Origin: Gemmata palustris
GTDB taxonomy: Bacteria; Planctomycetota; Planctomycetia; Gemmatales; Gemmataceae
NCBI RefSeq assembly: GCF_017939745.1
Contig: NZ_JAGKQQ010000001.1
Location: 744,001 to 808,000, forward strand
DNA length: 64,000 bases
Direction of reading: 5' to 3'
Part shown: piece after piece, positions 1-6,691 of the stretch
Numbering within the stretch: the stretch's first letter is position 1
Layout of the letters: each line of letters begins with the position of its first letter
Made by a program: the position numbers and the translations under genes
The notes under the pieces: model-generated
The model's database searches: none
What the model saw: the letters and a program-made list of their open reading frames with translations, nothing else
Told to the model about the DNA's origin: nothing

Positions 1-841
1 TGATGTTCCGCACGCCGTGCTTGTTCACGAGTGTGTCGATCTGCGCCAGGACGTGGTCGACGCTCCAGAAGCGGTAGCTGTTCGGCGGCTGTTTTTCACC
101 GGGCGCGCCGACCTCGCCGTTCTTGAACGGCGCCTGGATGCAGCAGAACGAGCACTGGTAGGGGCAACCCAGAGTGGTGTAGATCGCCGCGTAGGGCTGG
201 CGTTCTTGTCCGCCGAGGCAGTGCCAGTTGTGCGCGCGGTACCGGCTCATCGGGAGCAAGTCCCACGCGATGCCCGGCATCTCCGCATCGAGCCGAGTGA
301 GCAGCGGGGCTTGCGCGGTCTTGCAGAGGCGCGTGCCGTCGCGGTACCAAAGTCCGGGGACCGCACTCAAATCGGGCGCGGGGGACTTCAGTGATTCCAC
401 GAGCCCGACGAGCGTGTAAAGCCCCTCGCCGGCCGCGACGAAGTCGGCTTCCTCTTCTCGGAGCGTTCGTTCGGGCAGGGCCGCGACGTGGCCGCCCAAC
501 AGCAACACCGGCTGGTCCGGTGCGGTCACTTTGATCGCGGAGCAGGCGCGGCCCACCGCGGTCATGATCTGCGTGGAAGCCGACGGCTGGTGCCCGTAGG
601 CCACCACCGCCGCGAGTACCGGCTTGAGGTACGCGACGCGGTCCGCGACTTCCGACGCGGACAGGCACTCGGCTTCCGCGTCGATGATTTCGACCGACAG
701 CCCGCGCTGGCGGCAGAACGTCGCCATCAGCCCGGCCCACACCGGGTTCTCCACGGCCGCGAGGTCGGTGCCGAGCGACTGGTACACCTGCGTTCGGCTG
801 CTCGGGTTGATCAGAACGATATCGAGTCGGTTCGCCGTCAT
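1..841 (-). CDS. B12-binding radical SAM protein (partial, C-terminus off window)
   Basis: The reading frame opens at an ATG at 841 (MTANRLDIVLINPSSRTQVY) and runs off the left edge without a stop, so only about 280 residues are seen. Residues 1-150 look like the Rossmann-type cobalamin-binding domain that precedes many radical SAM domains, with a glycine-rich LLLGGHVAALPERTL segment. The radical SAM CxxxCxxC motif (CPYQCSFC) begins near residue 226, after the typical TTLG strand, and would bind the [4Fe-4S] cluster that cleaves S-adenosylmethionine. Family members include methyltransferases and other radical enzymes acting on sugars, lipids or antibiotics. It starts 23 bases after the stop of the DegT-like gene and is probably the next gene of the same operon. 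The domain call is firm; the substrate is unknown and a link to sugar modification is only inferred from context. Confidence 0.85.
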   Translation of the reverse strand, partial: MTANRLDIVLINPSSRTQVYQSLGTDLAAVENPVWAGLMATFCRQRGLSVEIIDAEAECLSASEVADRVAYLKPVLAAVVAYGHQPSASTQIMTAVGRACSAIKVTAPDQPVLLLGGHVAALPERTLREEEADFVAAGEGLYTLVGLVESLKSPAPDLSAVPGLWYRDGTRLCKTAQAPLLTRLDAEMPGIAWDLLPMSRYRAHNWHCLGGQERQPYAAIYTTLGCPYQCSFCCIQAPFKNGEVGAPGEKQPPNSYRFWSVDHVLAQIDTLVNKHGVRNI

Positions 842-864
842 GGTGGTTCCGCGTTTGAGGGTGT

Positions 865-2076
865 TCAGCGCGCGAGGCCGTTCAGCAGGTCGCACAGCCG
901 GAGGATGCGGTCCGCTTCCAGGGTCGGGTAGTTGCCGATGTAGAAGCCGAAGAAGTGAACGTGGTCCGCCAGGGGGCACTGCTTCCAGGCGTCGTCACCC
1001 AGGAGCCGGCGCAGGTACGGCTGGCGGAGCTGGTTACCGCCCCCGGCCGTGCCGCGCCGGAACTCCACGCCGCTCGCGCGGAGCGCGGTCGTCACCCGGT
1101 CGCACAGGGCTTGGTCCGGTTCCCTAAGAACGAGCGTGAAGGCGTAGTTGCTGCTCCCCTCGGTGCGGAAGTCGGTGCGGTACAGCGTGGGGTCGAGGTT
1201 CCGCAGGAACAGCATGAAGTTCGCGGTGCGGCGCTGGTTGTTGTCGTCGAGCCGGCGCAACTGCGAGCGCCCGATGACCGCGTTGACTTCGGTGCTGCGA
1301 ACGTTATACGCGGGGAACGCGAAGATGAAGTCCGGGTTCAGGTCCGGGAACTGCTCCACAAAGTCCCGCTTCCGGCTGTCGCTGCTCAGCTCGCGGACCA
1401 TTCCGTGACCCCGGAACATCCGCACCGCTTCGTACAGGTTCTCGTCGTCCGTACAGACCATCCCGCCTTCGATGGTGCTGAGGTGGTGCGCGTAGTAGAA
1501 GGAGAAGTTGGACGCCCACCCGAAGGTGCCGAGCTTCTGGTCCTCGAACGTCGCCCCGTGCGACTCGCACACGTCTTCGATGAGCGGGACGCCGCGGGTC
1601 TTCAGTTGGTCCAGGAGCGGGCGCGTCAGCGCGTTGTACCCGAGCACGTGTGTGAGGAACACGGCCCGCGTGCGCGAGGTGATTTTTGCCAGGATCTGGT
1701 CGGGGTCCATGCCCAGGGTGCGGGGGTCAATGTCCGCGAACACCGGCGTGAACCCGCAGTGCAACACGGCCGCGATGTCCGACACCCAGGTAATCGCGGG
1801 GACGATCACCTCGCCCCCCTCGGGGTGAAGCTCTTTCAGCGCCGCGATCGTGACGAGGTTCGCCGACGACCCGGAGTTCACGAAGACGCTGTGCTTCACT
1901 CCGAGCCACTGGGACCACTCTTCCTCGAAGGCCCGCACGTTTTTCGATTGCGTGAGGATCGGATCGTCCTGCTGGAGCAGGTCGATGACCGCGTTCAGGT
2001 CTTCGCGGGCGATGTTGTTCTTCATCAACGGCCAGTTCAGTTTGGCCGGAGCGGTGGCGGATTTGGTCGTCGGCAC
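865..2076 (-). CDS. DegT/DnrJ-fold PLP enzyme, ColD/E1-like sugar 3-dehydrase type
   Basis: A 403-residue DegT/DnrJ/EryC1/StrS-fold protein. The start is taken as GTG at 2076, because a GGAGG box lies 6 bases upstream; the frame stays open to 2241 but that extra part only translates an intergenic repeat. Normal sugar aminotransferases hold PLP on a lysine in a segment followed by EGG. Here the segment is YYAHHLSTIEGG and the lysine position is His197. The same Lys-to-His change and nearly the same motif define ColD (GDP-4-keto-6-deoxymannose 3-dehydrase), and a related one defines E1 of the CDP-ascarylose pathway. These enzymes remove the C3 hydroxyl of a 4-keto sugar rather than install an amine. 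No ferredoxin partner is adjacent, which suits the ColD type. The family is certain; deoxygenation is a prediction from the motif, and the sugar is unknown. Confidence 0.88.
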   Translation of the reverse strand: MPTTKSATAPAKLNWPLMKNNIAREDLNAVIDLLQQDDPILTQSKNVRAFEEEWSQWLGVKHSVFVNSGSSANLVTIAALKELHPEGGEVIVPAITWVSDIAAVLHCGFTPVFADIDPRTLGMDPDQILAKITSRTRAVFLTHVLGYNALTRPLLDQLKTRGVPLIEDVCESHGATFEDQKLGTFGWASNFSFYYAHHLSTIEGGMVCTDDENLYEAVRMFRGHGMVRELSSDSRKRDFVEQFPDLNPDFIFAFPAYNVRSTEVNAVIGRSQLRRLDDNNQRRTANFMLFLRNLDPTLYRTDFRTEGSSNYAFTLVLREPDQALCDRVTTALRASGVEFRRGTAGGGNQLRQPYLRRLLGDDAWKQCPLADHVHFFGFYIGNYPTLEADRILRLCDLLNGLAR

Positions 2077-2164
2077 GCTGATCCTCCGTGATGTTCGACT
2101 ACATTCGGCTGCATGTGGCACGGACCTTCTTGCCCGTGCCGGGGATTGTTTTGTTTCTCGTAGC

Positions 2165-2267
2165 GAGCCGCGACCGCAAGGGAGCGGCAAGGCCATCAAC
2201 GCTCTGACGAGCCGCGACCGCAAGGGAGCGGGATGCGCCACCGCTCCCTTGCGGTCGCGGCTCGTCA
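2165..2267. repeat. Three-copy GC-rich repeat with 27-bp hairpin
   Basis: The 23-mer beginning GAGCCGCGACCGCAAGGG occurs directly at 2165-2187 and 2209-2231 and inverted at 2241-2263. Copies two and three extend to a perfect 27-bp inverted repeat (2205-2231 with 2241-2267) around a 9-base loop. The array fills most of the gap between the E1-beta stop (2287) and the GTG start of the DegT-like gene (2076). It could stabilise or attenuate the transcript between them. It looks like a dispersed REP-type intergenic element, which is inference. Confidence 0.85.
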
Positions 2268-2286
2268 GCTCGCTACGACAGGTCGG

Positions 2287-3393
2287 TTAGAACGGTCCCT
2301 TGAACTCGATGCTCCGCAGGTCCGCGCGCTCGGTCGGGAGCCAGTTGCACGCACGACCCTCGACCAGATCGCGGGCAGCAGCGGCGACGGTCCGGGCGTT
2401 CGGGTAGAACAGGTCTTCGAGTCCCGGCGTCGTCGGGCACGTTGTCGGAGCGAACCCCATACGTTTGAAACGGAAAGCGCGCTCGCCTTGCAACCGTTCG
2501 GCCACGCGGCTGACGATTTCTGCGGCCGCGCCGCAATTCGTCCACCCGGTGTCCACAACGAGGAGCCGCCCGGTGCGCCGCACCGACTCCGCGATGGTGT
2601 CGGTGTCTAACGGGTTCAGCCAAATCGGGTCAATGACTTCTGCCCGGATGCCCACGTCTTCCAGGTACTTCGCGGCACGCAGAGCTTCCACCTGCATGTA
2701 GGAGATGCCGACGATCGTCACGTCGTCGCCGGCCACCGCGATGCGGGCCTTGCCCGGCTCAACGGTGTACGACTCGGTCGGCACCGGTCCCTTTTGGAAG
2801 TGCAGCAGCCGGTGCTCGACGTACAGCACGGGGTCGTCGTCGCGGATCGCGGCCGTGAGGCAGCCCTTCGCGTCGTAGGGGGTGGACGGCGCCACAACCT
2901 TGATCCCCGGGACGTGCATGAAGAAGCTGTGCAGCCCCTGCGAGTGCTGCGCCCCCTGGCCCCAACTCTTGCCGATCATCGCCCGGACCACGAGCGGCAC
3001 GTTCACGCGCCCGCCGTAGGTGTACCGGCTCTTCGCGGCCACGTTGAGGAGCTGGTTCACCGCGAGCAACAGGAAGTCCATGCGGATGTGGACGTGGATC
3101 GGTCGCAGCCCGGCGAGGGCCATCCCGATGGCCGCGCCGGTCATCGCGTCTTCCGAGAGCGGCGTGCCGAAGACGCGCTCCGCGCCGTACTTCTCCACGA
3201 GCCCCTGGGTCGTCCCCTGAATGGCCTTCGGGTCGTCCACGTCCAGGCCGAACAGCACGACGTTCGGGTCGAGGCCCATTTCCTCGTCGGTCGCCTCGCG
3301 GACGGCTTCCACGAACGTCCGCGTGCGCTCGGTCGTCTTGATGCTCTCGCGGAGAGCCTGGGGCGATTTAGCTTTGGCAAGCGGCGAAATCAT
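2287..3393 (-). CDS. Thiamine-diphosphate dehydrogenase E1 beta subunit-like protein
   Basis: A 368-residue protein of the E1-beta family (transketolase pyrimidine-binding plus C-terminal domains), the partner of the alpha subunit encoded immediately upstream. Visible marks are TPLSED with the ThDP-activating Glu81, GAQHSQ, and the APSTPYDAKG segment typical of pyruvate or 2-oxoacid dehydrogenase beta chains. The start ATG at 3393 overlaps the end of the alpha gene by 26 bases and has a GGAGG box 6 bases upstream, so the pair is translationally coupled. No E2 acyltransferase or E3 lipoamide dehydrogenase is nearby, so a role in an ordinary oxidative complex is unlikely here. The sugar-gene context suggests it helps move a two-carbon unit onto a keto sugar, as proposed for the AviB1/AviB2 pair of avilamycin. 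That function is inference. Confidence 0.88.
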   Translation of the reverse strand: MISPLAKAKSPQALRESIKTTERTRTFVEAVREATDEEMGLDPNVVLFGLDVDDPKAIQGTTQGLVEKYGAERVFGTPLSEDAMTGAAIGMALAGLRPIHVHIRMDFLLLAVNQLLNVAAKSRYTYGGRVNVPLVVRAMIGKSWGQGAQHSQGLHSFFMHVPGIKVVAPSTPYDAKGCLTAAIRDDDPVLYVEHRLLHFQKGPVPTESYTVEPGKARIAVAGDDVTIVGISYMQVEALRAAKYLEDVGIRAEVIDPIWLNPLDTDTIAESVRRTGRLLVVDTGWTNCGAAAEIVSRVAERLQGERAFRFKRMGFAPTTCPTTPGLEDLFYPNARTVAAAARDLVEGRACNWLPTERADLRSIEFKGPF

Positions 3394-4333
3394 TGGCGTC
3401 CTCCGTGAAGATGTCGGTCATGAGTTCGGACGGGTGCGGGAACGGGCTGGTTTCCGCGAATTCAAACGCCGTTGTGATCTCGCGCTCCACCGCGGCCTCG
3501 ATTACGGCGCGCTGTTCGGTCGGGATCTGTTCGGCCAGTACGCGAACCGCATCATTCTCTTCCCACGGCGCGCATTCGCTCTTCTCTCGGTAGCCGAGGT
3601 GGTAGTCCGCGCCCGGGCCGACGTGCTCGCGCCACCGGTACGTCGTGGCTTCGATGAATTGCGGCCCTTCGCCGGCTCGCAGTTTGGCGATGGCACTTTC
3701 GGCTTTGTCGCGAAGAGTCAGTACATCGTTACCGTCGAGCCGTTCAGCCGGCATGCCGTAAGCCCGTGCGCGGGCGCAGATGTCGGGCAGCCCCTGGCGC
3801 TTGGCCTGGGACGTGTGAATCGCGTAGCCGTTGTTTTCGCACACGAACAGCAGCGGCAGGCGCTTCAGAACGGCGAAGTTCAGCGTTTCCGCGAACACGC
3901 CCTCTTCCGTGGCGCCGTCGCCGAAGAAGCACACCACGACCGCGTCCGATCGGCGGAGCTTCAGCGAGTAGGCGTACCCGGCGGCGTTCGCGATCGTCGT
4001 GCCGACCACCGCGGACGTGCCCATCACCCCGCACTCGGTGTCGATCAGGTGCATCGACCCGCCCTTACCGCGGGTGCAGCCGGTCACCTTGCCGTACAGT
4101 TCCGCGACCATCGCGTTCATGTCCCCGCCTTTGGCGAGGTACAGTGCGTGCCCGCGGTAGGTGCCGAACACCACGTCGTCCGCGCGAAGGGCGTCGCACA
4201 CGCCGACCGAAACGGCTTCCTGACCGATGGAGAGGTGGACCGGACTTTTGATCTTGTCCGTCGCGTAGACGCGCGCGACTTCCTCCTCGACCCGGCGAAT
4301 GCGGTACAGCGATCGAAATAGCCTGGCGTGCAT
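3368..4333 (-). CDS. Thiamine-diphosphate dehydrogenase E1 alpha subunit-like protein
   Basis: A 321-residue E1-alpha chain. The ThDP/Mg motif begins GDGATEEG at residue 138 and ends with CENN at 165-168, exactly as in pyruvate and acetoin dehydrogenase alpha subunits. RGHALYLAKG (60-69) and RGKGGSMH (88-95) are further family signatures. It decarboxylates a 2-oxoacid and holds the resulting C2 carbanion on ThDP together with the beta subunit encoded next. Its usual acceptor would be a lipoyl E2, but none is encoded in the window. Upstream lies a sugar epimerase/reductase and downstream a ColD-like enzyme, so a keto sugar is a plausible acceptor. A housekeeping acetoin or pyruvate role cannot be excluded. 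Family confidence is high and pathway confidence low. Confidence 0.9.
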   Translation of the reverse strand: MHARLFRSLYRIRRVEEEVARVYATDKIKSPVHLSIGQEAVSVGVCDALRADDVVFGTYRGHALYLAKGGDMNAMVAELYGKVTGCTRGKGGSMHLIDTECGVMGTSAVVGTTIANAAGYAYSLKLRRSDAVVVCFFGDGATEEGVFAETLNFAVLKRLPLLFVCENNGYAIHTSQAKRQGLPDICARARAYGMPAERLDGNDVLTLRDKAESAIAKLRAGEGPQFIEATTYRWREHVGPGADYHLGYREKSECAPWEENDAVRVLAEQIPTEQRAVIEAAVEREITTAFEFAETSPFPHPSELMTDIFTEDANDFAACQS

Positions 4334-4349
4334 GTCCGGTGTCCTCTCG

Positions 4350-4455
4350 TGAGTTCCAAGTTCCGTGTTCCAAGTTTCAAGTCAACTAATCACAGTTCAA
4401 GCAGACGTTCTCAGCGCCCTCTCGACACGGAACTTGAAACGTGGAACTTGGAACT
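4350..4455. repeat. Imperfect inverted repeat (GTTCCAAGTTC type)
   Basis: GTTCCAAGTTCCGTG with a following TTTCAAG tract (4350-4381) faces a complementary GAACTTGAAAC...GAACTTGGAAC block (about 4431-4455). The right arm encodes the last residues of the epimerase gene, so the C-terminal tail SKFHVSSS of that protein is partly repeat-derived. A similar GGTTCCGAGTTTCAAG string occurs between nuoL and nuoM (about 22210-22232), which suggests a dispersed element. Confidence 0.55.
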
Positions 4456-5391
4456 GATTTCCGTGGTGTGGTGGCGCAGGAACCAGGCGTAAGTTTCAGC
4501 GAGAGCGGCGCGGAACTCTGTTTCCGGTCGCCAGCCCATTTCCAGGAGCGGTGCCGAGTTCAGTGCTTTGAGCGGGGCGCCGTCCGGTTGCGTCGCGTCG
4601 AACCGGAGTTGCCCGCGGAACCCGACCACGTCCGCGACCGCTCGGGCCACGTCCGCGATGCTCACGTCCGTGCCGCCGCCGAGGTTGATCGGCTCCACGC
4701 CCTCATAGTTCTCCGTGACAAAGAGGCATGCTCGGGCGAGGTCACGCGAATACACGAACTCCCGGCGCGGGGTTCCGCTCCCCCACACCACGAGTTCCGG
4801 CGCGTTTTGCTTCTTCGCGTCGTGTGCCCGGCGAATGAGGGCCGGGATGACGTGTCCACCGTCCGCGCTGAAATCGTCGTTCGGCCCGAAGGCGTTCGCC
4901 GGGAACCCGGTGATGAACCGGCACCCGTACTCCCGGCGGTACGCTTCGCACAGCTTCCAGCCGGCGAATTTGGCGGTCGAATAGGCTTCGCTCGTTGGCT
5001 CCATCGGTCCCGTGCCGAGTGACTCCACCGCGAGCGGTTGCGGCGCGTGTTTCGGGTACGCACACGAACTCGCGAGGTACAGGAGCTTCGACACGCCGTA
5101 CCGGTGCGCGGCATCGAGGACGGTTGTGGTCGTGAGCAGGTTGTCGCGCATCAGTTCGACGGGATGCGAGCGGTTCAGCCCGATCCCGCCGGACTTGCCG
5201 GCACAGAGGAACACGACCTCCGGCTTCGCAGCGGCGAAGAACGATTCAACGGCCGCGGGCCGCGTCGGGTTCGGCTCGTCCGCCCCGGCGCCGACCAGAT
5301 TCGTGAACCCCTCCGCACGCAGCAGATCAATCAGCGCGCGTCCCGGGAGCGTGTCGCCACCGGCGACGAAAATACGAGCGTCGCGGTTCAT
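4411..5391 (-). CDS. GDP-L-fucose synthase-like NAD(P)-dependent epimerase/reductase
   Basis: A 326-residue extended SDR protein resembling GDP-L-fucose synthase (Fcl/WcaG) and the related GDP-colitose synthase ColC. It keeps the catalytic set: Ser109 and Cys110 in SSCAYPK, Tyr137 and Lys141 in YSTAK, and His180 in GGHVIPALI. Fcl uses these Cys and His residues for 3,5-epimerisation before 4-keto reduction. The cofactor loop is FVAGGDTLPG, a diverged form of GxxGxxG. The start ATG (5391) forms an ATGA overlap with the kinase stop and has a GGAGG box. The expected product is a reduced, epimerised GDP-linked deoxy or heptose-type sugar. The last dozen residues are encoded by a repeat and may not matter for function. 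Confidence 0.85.
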   Translation of the reverse strand: MNRDARIFVAGGDTLPGRALIDLLRAEGFTNLVGAGADEPNPTRPAAVESFFAAAKPEVVFLCAGKSGGIGLNRSHPVELMRDNLLTTTTVLDAAHRYGVSKLLYLASSCAYPKHAPQPLAVESLGTGPMEPTSEAYSTAKFAGWKLCEAYRREYGCRFITGFPANAFGPNDDFSADGGHVIPALIRRAHDAKKQNAPELVVWGSGTPRREFVYSRDLARACLFVTENYEGVEPINLGGGTDVSIADVARAVADVVGFRGQLRFDATQPDGAPLKALNSAPLLEMGWRPETEFRAALAETYAWFLRHHTTEISSKFHVSSSVSRGR

Positions 5392-6464
5392 TGTGCCTCC
5401 GCGCTGAGTGCGGGGCGGGTCAGTTCTTTGAACGTGCGCCGGCGCTGGCCGCGTGCACGGTCGGCGGCTTCGTAGTCCGTGCCGGGTTCGTAAAAGATGA
5501 TCTGGCTACCGGCCGACTCGAACTCGAACGGGACGTGAACGCAGCCGTTCAGCGCTTCGAGTACATCGGCTTGGCGTTCCGGAGGGACGAACAACAACAG
5601 GAACCCGCCGCCGCCCGCCCCCGTGAGTTTCCCGCCGATGGCCCCGGCCTCGAGTGCCGCGGAGTACAGTCCGTCCACCTCGGCGTTCGAGACTTCCGCG
5701 CTGAGGCTGCGCTTGGCGAGCCACGCTTCGTGCAGCAGTTCGCCGAACGCGATCAGGTTCACCCCGCCGGTCAGGATCTCGATGGCCTCGTCCACCATCT
5801 CCTTCATGATCCGCAACTGGCGCCGGCGGCTCTCCAGCCCCGGGACGTAGCTCCGGGCGACGTCGGCCGCGGTGCGGGCGATGCCGGTGTAGACGAGCAT
5901 CAGGTTCGACTTCAGTTCCGCGATGCGCCCGGCCGGGAGCACCACCGGCGACACTTCGATTTCGCCGTCGGTCTGGAACCGGATGTGGCGCAGCCCGCCG
6001 TAGGCGGCGATGGTCTGGTCCTGCGACCCGACCGTTTCGCCCAGAACGTTCTGTTCGAGGTGGATCGCTTCCTTGGTGAGCTGGTGCTTGGTCGGCATCT
6101 CCCCGCGGAGCGCGTGGAGCGCGTGGAGCAGGCCCACGGTGAACGCGGAACTCGACCCCATTCCGCTGCGCGCGGGCAGGTCGCCGTCGTGGTGGATCTC
6201 GACGCCGCGATCGATTTCGAGGAACTTGAGCGCTTCGCGGACCACCGGGTGGTTGATCTCGTCCACCGCGGAGCACGTTTCGATTTGCCGGTAAACGATG
6301 CGGATGCGGTGCTCGAAGAACGGCGGCAGGTGCCGGCACGTGAGGTAACAGTATTTGTCGATGCCGGTAGCGAGCACGGTACCGCCGTGCTGACGGTACC
6401 AGCCCGGGTAGTCGGTCCCGCCGCCGAAGAAGGAAATGCGGTATGGCGTCCGGCAGATGATCAT
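5388..6464 (-). CDS. GHMP-family sugar-1-phosphate kinase (heptokinase/fucokinase-like)
   Basis: A 358-residue GHMP kinase. The first motif is TPYRISFFGGGTDYP (residues 6-20), the ATP-binding loop is ARSGMGSSSAF (98-108), and the third motif KLTGAGGGGF lies near residue 300. Sequence style resembles D-glycero-D-manno-heptose 7-phosphate kinase (HddA) and related fucose or galactose kinases, which make the sugar 1-phosphate for nucleotidyl transfer. The start is set at the ATG at 6464, preceded by AAGGA; an in-frame start at 6506 would add 14 atypical residues. It is the first gene of the minus-strand sugar operon and its TGA overlaps the epimerase ATG. If it is HddA-like, the pathway would be GDP-linked, matching the Fcl and ColD relatives downstream. 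No 4,6-dehydratase or guanylyltransferase is visible in the window. Confidence 0.87.
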   Translation of the reverse strand: MIICRTPYRISFFGGGTDYPGWYRQHGGTVLATGIDKYCYLTCRHLPPFFEHRIRIVYRQIETCSAVDEINHPVVREALKFLEIDRGVEIHHDGDLPARSGMGSSSAFTVGLLHALHALRGEMPTKHQLTKEAIHLEQNVLGETVGSQDQTIAAYGGLRHIRFQTDGEIEVSPVVLPAGRIAELKSNLMLVYTGIARTAADVARSYVPGLESRRRQLRIMKEMVDEAIEILTGGVNLIAFGELLHEAWLAKRSLSAEVSNAEVDGLYSAALEAGAIGGKLTGAGGGGFLLLFVPPERQADVLEALNGCVHVPFEFESAGSQIIFYEPGTDYEAADRARGQRRRTFKELTRPALSAEAQ

Positions 6465-6676
6465 TCCATGATCCTTGCGCGGTAAATGCGCGGCCCTCGG
6501 TCCCAAGAGCCGTTCTCGTCAGCGCGAATTTTGGAGCTAACGGGCACAGGTTCCCATACTCGGAGTGACAATGTCAACCCCAGGGCGCCGGCGCGATTTT
6601 TTGCGATCATTAGAGTCGTTCCGCGGTCACGTGTGGCTATTTCCGTAGCACGATAGACGCCCCCTCGACTCACCGG

Positions 6677-6683
6677 TGATAAT
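6677..6683 (+). promoter_or_regulatory. Possible -10 element giving a leaderless mRNA
   Basis: TGATAAT lies 8 bases before the sensor-kinase ATG (6692). No Shine-Dalgarno box is present. An extended -10 here would place transcription start almost at the ATG, giving a leaderless message. No convincing -35 box is seen. Confidence 0.3.
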
Positions 6684-6691
6684 TCTTCAAA

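Noticed and set aside
2076-2241. N-terminal extension of the DegT-like protein
   Set aside because: It translates an intergenic repeat, and a GGAGG box points to GTG 2076.
3221-4321. 366-codon plus-strand open frame
   Set aside because: It is antisense to the E1 alpha and beta genes, whose motifs are unambiguous.
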